A stretch of DNA of 64,000 bases from Bradyrhizobium manausense (GTDB lineage: Bacteria > Pseudomonadota > Alphaproteobacteria > Rhizobiales > Xanthobacteraceae): NCBI RefSeq assembly GCF_018129685.1, contig NZ_JAFCLG010000001.1:992001-1056000 (forward strand), read 5' to 3'. The position numbers and the translations under genes were made by a program. The notes beneath the pieces were generated by a model. The model worked only from the letters and a program-made list of their open reading frames with translations, was not told where the DNA came from and did no database searches. Position 1 is the first letter of the stretch. Each line of letters opens with the position of its first letter. Of this stretch, positions 15,569-26,050 are shown piece by piece.

Positions 15569-15727
15569 GTGAACATCGATCCTTGGCCGAACGACTGGGC
15601 CGCTCCGTCTCATTTCCAATGGGCGAGCACGTTTCAGGTATTTCTCCAAAATCGACCAATCGGGACGTGGGCGCGAATATCGCGCATTTGTCCTCCTGAG
15701 TGCATCGTCAATTGAAAGGAAATGACT

Positions 15728-15937
15728 ATGGCAATGGGCACCGTGAAGTGGTTCAACAACCAAAAGGGCTTTGGCTTCATCCAGCCGGATGACGGCGCAA
15801 AGGACGTCTTCGTTCACATCAGCGCCGTCGAGCGCGCCGGTCTGTCGACCCTCAACGAGGGCCAGAAGGTCTCCTTCGACATCGTTGCGGACCGCCGCAG
15901 CGGCAAGTCCTCGGCCGACAACCTCCGCGCCGGCTAG
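15728..15937 (+). CDS. cold-shock protein, CspA family
   Basis: This 69-residue cold-shock domain begins [20 protein letters not shown] and contains the RNP1 (KGFGFI) and RNP2 (VFVHI) nucleic-acid binding motifs. It ends [12 protein letters not shown]. It acts as an RNA chaperone in the cytoplasm. The ATG at 15728 is chosen because GGA sits 8-9 nt upstream; the ATG at 15722 is too close to that site. The gene has a long leader and is followed by a strong intrinsic terminator, so it is monocistronic. Confidence 0.93.
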   Translation: MAMGTVKWFNNQKGFGFIQPDDGAKDVFVHISAVERAGLSTLNEGQKVSFDIVADRRSGKSSADNLRAG

Positions 15938-15996
15938 CAGCCCCGACATTCGCGATCTGACCACGGACGTACCGGCAGATCGTTGAGTTCGAAAGA

Positions 15997-16029
15997 CCCC
16001 GCGACCGGAATCCGGTTCGCGGGGTTTTT
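15997..16029 (+). terminator. intrinsic terminator of the cold-shock gene
   Basis: The stem CCCCGCG-ACCGGA / TCCGGT-TCGCGGGG (15997-16009 and 16011-16024), with one unpaired base, is followed by TTTTT (16025-16029). A classic rho-independent terminator. Confidence 0.88.
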
Positions 16030-16054
16030 GTTTGCGCTGTCAGACGCGCGGTGC

Positions 16055-16145
16055 CGTAGGGTGGGCAAAGCGCAGCGTGCCCACCAATTCATCGTGACGT
16101 GAGAGATGGTGGGCACGGCGCAAGAGCGCCCTTGCCCACCCTACG
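16055..16145. repeat. palindromic repeat (family C)
   Basis: The outer arms CGTAGGGTGGGCAAAG and its complement at the other end enclose GTGCCCACCA / ATGGTGGGCAC. The right end overlaps the last codons of rsmB, whose TAG stop (16141-16143 on the minus strand) comes from the repeat itself. Confidence 0.85.
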
Positions 16146-17442
16146 AGACCTTTTTCAAAACCGAGACGAAGAACCCATCTGTGCCGGTGCGGCGCGGGGT
16201 CATCAGCCAGCCCTCGGGCGATTGCAGCGCGGCGTCGGCAAACGCCTCGGCCTTGTCCCAGAGCACGCTTGCGGTCTCATCCGGCGGCACAATCGAAAAC
16301 TCCGGATGCTTCGCGACGAAGGCCCTCACCTGCTCGCCATTCTCCTCGACCAGCACCGAGCAGGTGATGTAGGCGATGCGGCCCCCCTGCTTCACCAGCG
16401 GAACCGCCCGCGCGAGCACCTCGGCCTGGTCCTTCAGGCGGATCTCGAGCGCGCCGGGGCGCATGCGCCATTTGGCATCCGGGTTGCGGCGCCAGGTTCC
16501 GGTTCCGGTGCAGGGCGCGTCGATCACGACGAGATCGGCGGACGCGTGGATATCCGTGAGCGTATCGGTCTCGCCCTTGGGCGTGCGCACGTCGGCATTG
16601 TGTACGCCGGCGCGCGACAGGCGTTCGTGGATCGGGGCGAGCTGGCGCTTGTCGCTGTCGGTCGCGATCAGCCGGCCCTTGCCCTGCATCATGGCCGCCA
16701 GCGCGAGTGTCTTGCCGCCGGCACCGGCGCAGAGATCGATCACCTGCTCGCCGGGTTTTGCCGCGGTGAACAGCGCCGCAAGCTGCGATCCTTCATCCTG
16801 CACTTCAACGCTGCCCTTGATGAAATCCTCTTCGGCCTGGATGCCGGGGTTGCGTGCATCGGCCGAAAGCTCGATGCGCAGGCCATTTGGCGACCAATGC
16901 GTCGGTTTCGCATGAAGATGAGCAAGTGCCTTCAGCACCTTGTCGCGATTGGATTTTAACGTGTTGACGCGCAGGTCGAGCGGCGCCCGGCTCGCCATCG
17001 CCGCCGCCTCCGCGGCGCGGTCCTCTCCGAACACCTTGGCGAGATGAGAATCCAGCCATTCCGGATAGTCGCCGGCAACAGCGGCGGGTGCATCCTTCAG
17101 GGAGCGATGATCGAGCGCGGCCTGCTCGGCCTCCGTCAGCGGCTCGGGGGCGAAGCGGCTGCCGTCGAACAGGGCGGCGATGGTCGCGGTGTCCATGTTC
17201 CGCTCGAGGCGGAGCATGCCGATCAGGCGCGCGCGTGCCGTATCCGACTCCATCAAATACGCGCTCGAGGCATAACGGCGCAGCACGTCCCAGACGAGGC
17301 CGGCAATCGCGGCACGGTCGCCGGAGCCGGCGAAGCGGTGCGCGGTGCCCCACTCCTTCAGCGCCTTGGCGGCGGGCACGCGGTCCTTCTCGATGGTGTC
17401 GATCAGTTCGATGGCTGCGGACAGCCGGGCAGCGGGAGTCAT
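16141..17442 (-). CDS. rsmB: 16S rRNA cytosine-C5 methyltransferase, RsmB/NOP family
   Basis: This is a 433-residue, two-part protein. The N-terminal ~140 residues form a NusB-like RNA-binding domain. The C-terminal Rossmann methyltransferase has the SAM motif VIDLCAGAGGKTLAL, motif IV DAPCTGTGTW (with the Cys that releases product) and motif VI ITCSVL (the catalytic Cys). In E. coli, RsmB modifies C967 of 16S rRNA, and this protein has a very similar length. The final residues KKVS and stop are encoded by a palindromic repeat. It runs in the same direction as the MAPEG gene 35 bp upstream. Confidence 0.9.
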   Translation of the reverse strand: MTPAARLSAAIELIDTIEKDRVPAAKALKEWGTAHRFAGSGDRAAIAGLVWDVLRRYASSAYLMESDTARARLIGMLRLERNMDTATIAALFDGSRFAPEPLTEAEQAALDHRSLKDAPAAVAGDYPEWLDSHLAKVFGEDRAAEAAAMASRAPLDLRVNTLKSNRDKVLKALAHLHAKPTHWSPNGLRIELSADARNPGIQAEEDFIKGSVEVQDEGSQLAALFTAAKPGEQVIDLCAGAGGKTLALAAMMQGKGRLIATDSDKRQLAPIHERLSRAGVHNADVRTPKGETDTLTDIHASADLVVIDAPCTGTGTWRRNPDAKWRMRPGALEIRLKDQAEVLARAVPLVKQGGRIAYITCSVLVEENGEQVRAFVAKHPEFSIVPPDETASVLWDKAEAFADAALQSPEGWLMTPRRTGTDGFFVSVLKKVS

Positions 17443-17477
17443 TTGAATCTTTCAGATCAGGATTGGCGAGCAAGCGC

Positions 17478-17900
17478 CTAGATCAGCAACAGGATTTTCA
17501 GGGCGAAGTAGATCCACATCGCCAGCAGCACGAGCACGCCGGCAAGCCAGACCGTCGAGCGCCGGCCAAGATCGTTCGAGGTGACGAATACGCCGGCATG
17601 GGCAAAGCGTGTCACGACGAACACCCAGGACATCAGCACAATGAAGAGATCGGCGTGGCGCAGCGGCAGCGCCAGCGCGATCAGGGCGTAGAACAGCACC
17701 GGCAGCTCGAACTGGTTGCGGTAGCAATTGGCGATCTGTGTGGCGCCCTTGGGCCAGTTCGGCTCGCCGAGCGCAATGTCGCGGATCCTGGTCTGCCCCG
17801 AGACCAGCGCCTTCCGGCGCCCGAACACCATGCCGATCAGCAGCGCGAAGGTGAGCCCGACCTGCACGAAGACCGGCAGCAAAACCATTTGAACAGACAT
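17478..17900 (-). CDS. MAPEG family membrane protein
   Basis: This 140-residue integral membrane protein has four hydrophobic segments. The phrase ANCYRNQFELPVLFYALI, following the loop after the first helix, is the MAPEG core (residues about 65-85), with the Arg-Asn and Glu typical of glutathione or eicosanoid binding. Bacterial members are mostly uncharacterised and may conjugate glutathione or be transporters. An ATG eight codons further upstream exists, but MSVQMVLLP at 17900 has GGGAAAG before it. It is placed directly before rsmB. Confidence 0.83.
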   Translation of the reverse strand: MSVQMVLLPVFVQVGLTFALLIGMVFGRRKALVSGQTRIRDIALGEPNWPKGATQIANCYRNQFELPVLFYALIALALPLRHADLFIVLMSWVFVVTRFAHAGVFVTSNDLGRRSTVWLAGVLVLLAMWIYFALKILLLI

Positions 17901-18012
17901 CGGAACTTTCCCGTGAGGCGGCATGCCCGCGGACCGTCATTAGCCGCGACGTCTCCTGCTGACAATCGGAGAAATGGCACGGCGTTCCGGTCCCCCGACC
18001 CTTTTGCGAGAG

Positions 18013-18042
18013 TTGACAAGCCGCCCGCGCGATCCGCTATCG
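18013..18042 (+). promoter_or_regulatory. possible promoter for the metallophosphoesterase gene
   Basis: TTGACA (18013-18018) and CTATCG (18037-18042), separated by 18 nt, fit the alphaproteobacterial sigma-70 pattern (TTGACA, CTATAT-like). They lie about 95 nt upstream of the ATG at 18137. Confidence 0.4.
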
Positions 18043-18136
18043 CGTGCTTTAAACGTTGCCCGCTTTAAACTTTGTTTCATCGCGGATTTTGCGCGCGCGT
18101 CATCGTTCCGACGTTTGGCCGGATGATAGTTCGCGC

Positions 18137-18979
18137 ATGTCGGAATTCCGCATCACCCAGATTTCAGACACGCATCTCGGCCAGCGCTTTCCCGGCCTGG
18201 TCGCGAACTTCCATCGCGTCAGCGAGCACATCGACGCAAGCAGGCCGGATCTCGTGATCAACACCGGCGATGTGTCGTTCGACGGCCCGAGCAGCCCCGC
18301 CGATGTCGAATTTGCGAAGCGCCTGCACGCGGCCCTTCCGGTCGAGTGCCGCTACATCCCCGGCAATCACGACATCGGCGACAACCCGACCGCGCTCGGA
18401 CCTGCGCCGAGGCCGCCGATCGCGGAACCGCACCGCCGGCAATTTTGCGACATCATCGGCGAAGATCATTGGTCGTTCGAGGCCGCCGGCTGGCGCTTCA
18501 TCGGCCTCAACTCGCTCGTCATGAATTCAGGCCTCGCATTCGAGGCCGAGCAATTCGACTGGCTCGCTTCGGAGCTTTCGCGCGTGAACGGCAAGCCGGT
18601 CGCGCTGTTCATCCACAAGCCGCTGTTTCTCAACCTGCCCGACGATCCTGAACTCCCGGAGACCTCGATCCGCTACGTGCCGCAGCCGGCGCGCGCGCGG
18701 CTGATCGAGATGTTTGGCAAGGTTGATCTGCGCCTCATCGCCAGCGGTCATGTGCACCAGCGCCGCGACTTCACATTCCATCACGTCAGGCACGTCTGGG
18801 CGCCATCGGCCGGCTTCAAGATCAACGATCAGCGCCAGGACCGGATCGCGATCAAGGAGACCGGTCTCGTCGAGTACCGCTTCGCCCCTGACAGCTTTGA
18901 AGTCCGCCACGTCCGCGCCGCGGGGCAGGTCGATATCGACATCGAGGAGCTGTTCGCCCAGATGGGCGGCGAGCATTGA
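18137..18979 (+). CDS. calcineurin-like metallophosphoesterase
   Basis: This 280-residue cytoplasmic enzyme has all the binuclear-metal motifs: SDTHLG (D-x-H), NTGDVSFDG (GDxxxxG), PGNHDI (GNHD), FIHKPLF (His) and SGHVHQ (GHxH). The layout resembles the 3',5'-cyclic-nucleotide phosphodiesterase CpdA branch, but cAMP specificity cannot be proved by eye. MSEFRITQISDTHLG at 18137 is the natural start; the longer frame from 18056 adds non-conserved residues over the promoter. Confidence 0.85.
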   Translation: MSEFRITQISDTHLGQRFPGLVANFHRVSEHIDASRPDLVINTGDVSFDGPSSPADVEFAKRLHAALPVECRYIPGNHDIGDNPTALGPAPRPPIAEPHRRQFCDIIGEDHWSFEAAGWRFIGLNSLVMNSGLAFEAEQFDWLASELSRVNGKPVALFIHKPLFLNLPDDPELPETSIRYVPQPARARLIEMFGKVDLRLIASGHVHQRRDFTFHHVRHVWAPSAGFKINDQRQDRIAIKETGLVEYRFAPDSFEVRHVRAAGQVDIDIEELFAQMGGEH

Positions 18980-18988
18980 CGCGCGGCC

Positions 18989-19285
18989 TCAGGCGACGCT
19001 CTTGAGGTCCTGCTGGATCGCGGCGAGCAAAGACTGCAGCGCCTCGCTGCTCACCGGCGGAACGTCGGCCTTCGCGGGCTGGACACTGGCCGCCTGCGCA
19101 GCCTTGACTGGACGTTTCGGAAACGGCGGTGGAGGCGTCGGTATCACGGGAGTGACGAACTCGCCCTCCTCATCGGCGCGCACGAACTTGCCGTGGATGA
19201 CGTCGTCATGGCGGCCCATGACATACATGGCCGCCCAGTAGCCGGCAGCCAACAGGATGACGCAGAAAATACCGATCTCAAACAT
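18989..19285 (-). CDS. small membrane-anchored hypothetical protein, 98 aa
   Basis: An N-terminal hydrophobic segment (about residues 4-22, IGIFCVILLAAGYWAAMYVM) is followed by a polar, proline-rich region (PTPPPPFPKRP) and a helical tail ending LLAAIQQDLKSVA. This suggests a single-pass inner-membrane protein with the rest either cytoplasmic or periplasmic. There is no recognised family. It is convergent with the metallophosphoesterase, 9 bp away. Confidence 0.6.
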   Translation of the reverse strand: MFEIGIFCVILLAAGYWAAMYVMGRHDDVIHGKFVRADEEGEFVTPVIPTPPPPFPKRPVKAAQAASVQPAKADVPPVSSEALQSLLAAIQQDLKSVA

Positions 19286-19402
19286 CGCAACGCCCTAAAT
19301 ATGCGCAATGATTCAATGCCTTCGCCCTGAGGTCAATGAACCCTCGGTCACACAAGCGGGTTTTTGCGGGAAGGTGTTGCCGATCGGTAACGCTTTGTTA
19401 AC

Positions 19403-19430
19403 CACCGGTGTCAGGGGTGTGACACCGGTG
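19403..19430. promoter_or_regulatory. perfect 11-bp inverted repeat
   Basis: CACCGGTGTCA (19403-19413) and TGACACCGGTG (19420-19430) are perfect complements with a 6-nt spacer. Each arm also contains the self-complementary CACCGGTG. There is no T-run, so this is not an obvious terminator; a protein-binding site is possible. It lies in the 19286-19480 gap, downstream of the NADP-dependent oxidoreductase and upstream of the small membrane protein. Confidence 0.5.
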
Positions 19431-19480
19431 CAACTATCAGACGTCGCAGGCACACTGGAGACGGTTCAGGCTTGGCAGTT

Positions 19481-20503
19481 CTAAGCCTTGTCCGGCCCGA
19501 CCCGGACCAGTTGCTTGCCGAAATTGGCGCCCTTCAGCAGGCCCATGAACGCGCCGGGAGCGCTCTCGAGGCCCTCGGTCACGAACTCCTTGTACTTCAC
19601 CTTGCCGCCCTGGACCCAGCCGGACATGTCGCGCAGGAAGTCGCCGTGACGCGAGGCGAAGTCCGAGACGATGAAGCCGCGGAACGTCAGCCGCTTGGTC
19701 AGCGTCGCACGCATCATCGATGCCGCCCATTTCGGCGGCTTGGCTTCGGTGTCGTTGTAATGGGCGATCAGCCCGCACACCGGCACGCGGGCGAAGGGAT
19801 TGAGCAGCGGGAACACCGCCTCGAACACGGCGCCGCCGACATTCTCGAAATAGACGTCGATGCCTTTCGGGCAGGCATCCTTCAGCTTGGCCGCGAGGTC
19901 AGGATCGCGGTGATCGATGCAGGCATCGAAGCCGAGCTCCTTCACCACGTAGTCGCACTTGTCCTTGCCGCCGGCGATCCCGACCGCGCGTGCGCCCTTG
20001 ATCTTCGCGATCTGTCCCACCGCAGAGCCGACCGCGCCCGACGCACCGGCGACGACGACAGTCTCGCCTTCCTGCGGCTTGCCGATGTCGAGCAGGCCCG
20101 TGTACGCGGTCATGCCCGGCATGCCGAGCACGCCGATCGAGGTCGAGATCGGACCAAGCTTCGGATCGACCTTGATCAACCCCTTGCCATTCGAGATCGC
20201 ATGCGTCTGCCAGCCCGTGCGTGCACGCACGATGTCGCCCTTGGCGAAGTCAGGATTGTTGGAGGCCGCGACCTCGCTCACCGCCTCGCCTTCCATCACG
20301 CCGCCGACCGGCACCGGCGCGGCATAGGATGGACCATCGCTCATGCGCCCGCGCATGTAGGGATCCAGCGACAGCCAGATCGTGCGCAGCAGAACTTCGC
20401 CCGCGCCGGGCGTCGGGACGGCGAATTCCTCTAAGCGGAAATCAGATGATTTTGGTTCGCCGACGGGACGTGCGGCGAGAACGATGCGTTTTGCTTGGGA
20501 CAT
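19481..20503 (-). CDS. NADP-dependent oxidoreductase, medium-chain (CurA/PTGR-like)
   Basis: This 340-residue member of the zinc-free medium-chain reductase family shows the N-terminal WLSLDPYMRGRM typical of CurA, leukotriene B4 12-hydroxydehydrogenase and 2-alkenal reductases, and the NADPH-binding AGASGAVGSAVGQIAK. The GIDVYFENVGG motif and a C-terminal LLKGANFGKQLV also match. It probably reduces alpha,beta-unsaturated carbonyl compounds in the cytoplasm. The start MSQAKRIVLAARP at 20503 has AGGAGGAAG upstream. Confidence 0.9.
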   Translation of the reverse strand: MSQAKRIVLAARPVGEPKSSDFRLEEFAVPTPGAGEVLLRTIWLSLDPYMRGRMSDGPSYAAPVPVGGVMEGEAVSEVAASNNPDFAKGDIVRARTGWQTHAISNGKGLIKVDPKLGPISTSIGVLGMPGMTAYTGLLDIGKPQEGETVVVAGASGAVGSAVGQIAKIKGARAVGIAGGKDKCDYVVKELGFDACIDHRDPDLAAKLKDACPKGIDVYFENVGGAVFEAVFPLLNPFARVPVCGLIAHYNDTEAKPPKWAASMMRATLTKRLTFRGFIVSDFASRHGDFLRDMSGWVQGGKVKYKEFVTEGLESAPGAFMGLLKGANFGKQLVRVGPDKA

Positions 20504-20624
20504 GATGGCTTCCTCCTGATTGCTTGTCGACGACGGAAGCGGAGGCAGCAAGGCTCGTCAATACAAAAGGACTGGATTGCTTCGCTTGCAATGACGAGGT
20601 TTAAGGAACGCGCCGATTCTCCAT

Positions 20625-20711
20625 CGTCATGCCCGGGCTTGTCCCGGGCATCCACGAGGCCGCAAAGCAAGACCCAAGACGTGGATGGCCGGGTCAAGCC
20701 CGGCCATGACG
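20625..20711. repeat. palindromic repeat (family B)
   Basis: The inverted arms start CGTCATGCCCGGGCTTGTC and end in a complement of the CGTCATGGCCGGG type, with inner arms ATCCACG / CGTGGAT. Other copies are at 29733-29813 and 59248-59333. A half-copy of family A (GGATTGCTTCGCTTGCAATGAC) sits just before it, near 20569-20596. Confidence 0.85.
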
Positions 20712-20743
20712 AACGAAAGAGCGGAACGGACGAGAGCCGAAGA

Positions 20744-22675
<1,932 letters not shown>

Positions 22676-22724
22676 TTAAGCCGCAATCCTCGCACCTCCT
22701 TCCGATTTCCATTACCAATCCGTC

Positions 22725-24215
22725 ATGGTCGACAAGCAACGCATCATCCCGCTGATCGTGGCCACTGCTCTCTTCATGGAGAACATGGACTCCACCGTCA
22801 TCGCCACCTCGCTGCCGGCGATCGCGGCCGACATCGGCACCAGCCCGCTGACGCTGAAGCTTGCGATCACCTCCTACCTGCTGTCGCTCGCGGTGTTCAT
22901 CCCGGCGAGCGGCTGGACCGCCGACAGGTTCGGCGCGCGCATGGTGTTCGCGATTGCGGTCGGCGTGTTCATGATCGGCTCGGTGGGCTGCGCGCTGTCG
23001 GGCTCGGTGACCGATTTCGTGTTCGCGCGCATCCTGCAAGGCATGGGCGGCGCGATGATGACGCCGGTCGGGCGTCTGGTGCTGTTGCGCTCTGTCGACA
23101 AGAGCGCGCTGGTCAACGCAATGGCGTGGGTGACGGTCCCTGCCCTGATCGGTCCCGTGATCGGCCCGCCGCTTGGCGGCTTCATCACGACTTACGCGTC
23201 GTGGCACTGGATCTTCCTGATCAACATCCCGATCGGGCTGCTCGGCATTTTCATGGCCTTGAAGTTCATCGATCCCATCAAGAGCGAGACGCAGGAGAAG
23301 TTCGATCTCTACGGCATGGTGCTCGCGGGCGTCGGGCTTGCCGGCATCGCCTTCGGCCTGTCGGTCGCCGGCCTCAATCTGCTGCCCTGGAGCACCATCG
23401 CGGCCCTTGTCCTGGGCGGCTCGATCTCGATGACGCTTTACGTGATTCATGCCCGCCGGACCGGCTCGCCGGTGCTGGACTTTTCACTGCTGCGGCTGCC
23501 GACGCTGCGCGCGGCCGTCATCGGCGGCTTCATGTTCCGGCTCGGCATCGGCGCGCTGCCCTTCCTGCTGCCGCTCTTGATGCAGATCGGCTTCGGGCTG
23601 TCGCCGTTTCATTCCGGCCTCGTCACCTTCTCCTCCTCGCTCGGCGCGATGGGCATGAAGACGCTGGCGGCGCGTCTCATCCGCGCCTTCGGCTTCCGCA
23701 ATCTGATGACGGTGAATGCGCTCGTCAGCGCGTTCTTCCTCGGCGTCTGCGCGCTGTTCACGGTGACGACCCCGCTCTTGATCATCATGGTGATCCTGGT
23801 GGTCGGCGGCTTCTTCCGCTCGCTGGAGTTCACTGCGATCAACACGGTGGCCTATGCCGACGTCGACAGCCCTCAGATGAGCCGCGCCACGACGCTGGTC
23901 AGCGTCAACCAGCAGCTCGCGGTCTCCGCCGGCGTCGCGGTCGGCGCCGCCTCGGTGGAAACGACGATGTGGCTGAACCACGTCAGCGAGCTCAACGCCA
24001 CCGTGTTCATGCCGGCCTTTGTCGTGGTCGCGCTGACCTCGGCGGCCTCGAGCTGGTTCTTCTGGCAGATGCCCGCCGATGCCGGCCACGAGATCTCGGG
24101 CCGCACGGCGCTCGAGGTCGCAAGCCGCAAGGGTGCAGCCAAGAGCGCAGCGACCGCCGCCGTCAAGACGGCCACGGAAGACACGCAGGACATGCGGGAT
24201 CAGCGGCTTGGGTAG
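22725..24215 (+). CDS. MFS drug-efflux transporter, DHA2 (EmrB/QacA-like)
   Basis: This 496-residue protein has about 14 hydrophobic segments, the number expected of DHA2 carriers. The N-terminal motif D1 MENMDSTVIATSLP, motif A SGWTADRFGAR and motif C PALIGPVIGPPLGG (the antiporter signature) are all present. It is a proton-driven exporter in the inner membrane, probably acting on hydrophobic or cationic compounds. There is no periplasmic adaptor or outer-membrane gene beside it, so it is a stand-alone pump. The C-terminal tail is hydrophilic and Ala/Thr-rich. Confidence 0.9.
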   Translation: MVDKQRIIPLIVATALFMENMDSTVIATSLPAIAADIGTSPLTLKLAITSYLLSLAVFIPASGWTADRFGARMVFAIAVGVFMIGSVGCALSGSVTDFVFARILQGMGGAMMTPVGRLVLLRSVDKSALVNAMAWVTVPALIGPVIGPPLGGFITTYASWHWIFLINIPIGLLGIFMALKFIDPIKSETQEKFDLYGMVLAGVGLAGIAFGLSVAGLNLLPWSTIAALVLGGSISMTLYVIHARRTGSPVLDFSLLRLPTLRAAVIGGFMFRLGIGALPFLLPLLMQIGFGLSPFHSGLVTFSSSLGAMGMKTLAARLIRAFGFRNLMTVNALVSAFFLGVCALFTVTTPLLIIMVILVVGGFFRSLEFTAINTVAYADVDSPQMSRATTLVSVNQQLAVSAGVAVGAASVETTMWLNHVSELNATVFMPAFVVVALTSAASSWFFWQMPADAGHEISGRTALEVASRKGAAKSAATAAVKTATEDTQDMRDQRLG

Positions 24216-24251
24216 CGGCTCCGTCTTCGCTCCCGCCACGAAGCCAGGCGC

Positions 24252-24959
24252 TCACTGCGGCATCACGGCCTTCGCATTGTCAGATGAAAATGCAGGGGGC
24301 ACGTCGAACTTGCCGGTCTGCAGATCGTATCGGCAGTGCCAGCCGTTCACGACGCCCGTTTGCTCGTGTTTGCGCCCCTTGACGTCAGCATCACCGGACA
24401 GGCCGATCACAAGATAACGGTTCGCGGGCCAATCGACGCCCAGCTTGCGGTAATTGTCTTCGAGACCCTCCCACAGATAGGCCGCCTCGTGATACTCCGG
24501 CGCCTTGATGATCTTTCGCCAGTCGGGCCGGCTCTTCATGTAGGCCCACGCGAGGTCGCCGAGCGGTTTTTTGGTCGCGCTCACAAAGCCCTTCGGCGCG
24601 AAGCGATAAAGATAGAGCGACTGTTCACCAGAGCCGGTCTTCTGCAGGCGAATGATCCAGTTCTGGTCGTTGGTGAAGACAAAACCCGCCGGGTACCCGG
24701 CCGGCTCCGGATCAAGCAGCGCGAACGTGTCCGCCCGGCGCGCAAAGAACAGCCATTTCCACTCATCGGTCTCCTGGTTCAAATATTGCTCGATCGTGGT
24801 CGCACCGTCAGGCGACGTCCTGGTGTGCTTCTCTGCAATTGCGTATCCCGGAGGCGGAGCTGCAGGCTCCGCGGCAGATGCCGCGCTACAGATGCCGGCA
24901 CCGCAAGCCATCAGCAGGCCGGCAAGGAGCGCCTCGCACCAGGATGTCCTGCCCTTCAT
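24252..24959 (-). CDS. exported hypothetical protein, 235 aa
   Basis: It begins MKGRTSWCEALLAGLLMACG and has a signal peptide with a likely cleavage after ASAA (near residue 30), so it is periplasmic or secreted. The mature part is rich in aromatic residues (NQETDEWKWLFFARR, NDQNWIIRLQKTGSG, PDWRKIIKAPEYHEAAYLWEGLE) and lacks a named motif. The repeated strand-turn pattern suggests a beta-rich domain. The ATG at 24959 has GGAG upstream; a start 14 codons earlier lacks a signal. It is convergent with the DHA2 pump. Confidence 0.7.
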   Translation of the reverse strand: MKGRTSWCEALLAGLLMACGAGICSAASAAEPAAPPPGYAIAEKHTRTSPDGATTIEQYLNQETDEWKWLFFARRADTFALLDPEPAGYPAGFVFTNDQNWIIRLQKTGSGEQSLYLYRFAPKGFVSATKKPLGDLAWAYMKSRPDWRKIIKAPEYHEAAYLWEGLEDNYRKLGVDWPANRYLVIGLSGDADVKGRKHEQTGVVNGWHCRYDLQTGKFDVPPAFSSDNAKAVMPQ

Positions 24960-25103
24960 GTCGCAACTCCATTGATCCGGCCACTGGTTTAAGTCGCGCA
25001 TCTCCGGATCAAGTTCATTGTGCGGGGACGGCCGGGCGGCGCGCCGCCATGGCCACCCCCGGCGGCGCAGAGCAATCGCATATGAGAGGACTTTTCCCTG
25101 CGG

Positions 25104-25234
25104 CCATCCTTCGAGACGCCCGCTTGGGCGGGCTCCTCAGGAGGATGAAGACGGAGTGCGTGGCAGCAGCTTCAGCGGGCACCGAAGAGCCTCATCCTGA
25201 GGAGACCGCGCAGCGGTCGTCTCGAAGGACGAGG
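25104..25234. repeat. double palindromic repeat (family D)
   Basis: The first hairpin starts CCATCCTTCGAGACGC and ends GCGGGCTCCTCAGGAGGATG. The second starts CTCATCCTGAGGAG and ends CGTCTCGAAGGACGAGG. The intervening bases are unstructured. It occupies part of the 24960-25362 gap, where no gene is visible. A GCAATCGCATATGA / TCATATGCGATTGC inverted pair (25072-25085 and 25259-25272) brackets the whole element. Confidence 0.75.
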
Positions 25235-25362
25235 CGCGCGCTCAGGCAGCCCAAAAGGTCATATGCGATTGCCCTGCCCGGCGGCGGGCGACGGTTTGAG
25301 TCTCGGCGGATTGGCTATGGTTCGATGTCCCGGCCGGTCGTGCGCGACAAGCGCGCTCGTCC

Positions 25363-26049
25363 TTACGCCTTCGACTCGCCCCGAAACCCCGTCGCCAGCA
25401 CATACCGCTCCGAGGAATCCTGCCGGCTTGCGGACGGCTTCACATGACGCACCGTTGCAAAGTCCCGCTTGAGCTGGGCGAGCAGATCGGCGTCGGCCCC
25501 GCTCTGGAACGTTTTCGCCAGGAACGTGCCGCCGGGCTTGAGCACGTCGCACGCAAACGCAGCGGCGGTCTCGATCAGGCCGACGATGCGGAGCTGATCG
25601 GTCTTGCGGTGGCCGGTGGTGTTGGCGGCCATGTCCGACATCACGATATCGGCGCCGCCGCCCAGCATCGCGGTGAGCTTCGCTGGCGCGTCGTTCTCCA
25701 TGAAGTCGAGCTGCGCGAAGTCGACGCCGGCGATCTCAGGCATCGCGAGCAGATCGATCGCAACGACCTTGCCCTTGCCGTCGACCGAGCCGACGCGCTT
25801 GGCGGCGATCTGGCTCCAGCCGCCCGGCGCCGCGCCAAGATCGACCACGGCCATGCCTTGTTTCAGCAAGCGGTATTTGTCGTCGATCTCGAGCAGCTTG
25901 AAAGCGGCGCGCGAGCGATAGCCTGCGGCCTTTGCCTTGGCGACATAGGGATCGTTGAGCTGCCGCTCCAGCCAGAGCTTCGACGACAATTTGCGCTTGC
26001 CGCCGGTCTTGACCTGAACGTGCAAGCGGCCGGTGGTGTCTTTGGCCAT
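25363..26049 (-). CDS. rlmE: 23S rRNA (uridine-2'-O-)-methyltransferase
   Basis: This 228-residue RrmJ/FtsJ-type methyltransferase modifies U2552 in the A-loop of 23S rRNA during late large-subunit assembly. The SAM-binding motif VVDLGAAPGGWSQIA is clear. The K-D-K-E catalytic tetrad is present: Lys in RSRAAFKLLE, Asp in VMSDMAANT, Lys in FLAKTFQ and Glu in SSERYVLA. It follows the Ppx/GppA gene by one base, and the two form an operon common in alphaproteobacteria. Confidence 0.94.
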   Translation of the reverse strand: MAKDTTGRLHVQVKTGGKRKLSSKLWLERQLNDPYVAKAKAAGYRSRAAFKLLEIDDKYRLLKQGMAVVDLGAAPGGWSQIAAKRVGSVDGKGKVVAIDLLAMPEIAGVDFAQLDFMENDAPAKLTAMLGGGADIVMSDMAANTTGHRKTDQLRIVGLIETAAAFACDVLKPGGTFLAKTFQSGADADLLAQLKRDFATVRHVKPSASRQDSSERYVLATGFRGESKA

Positions 26050-26050
26050 C

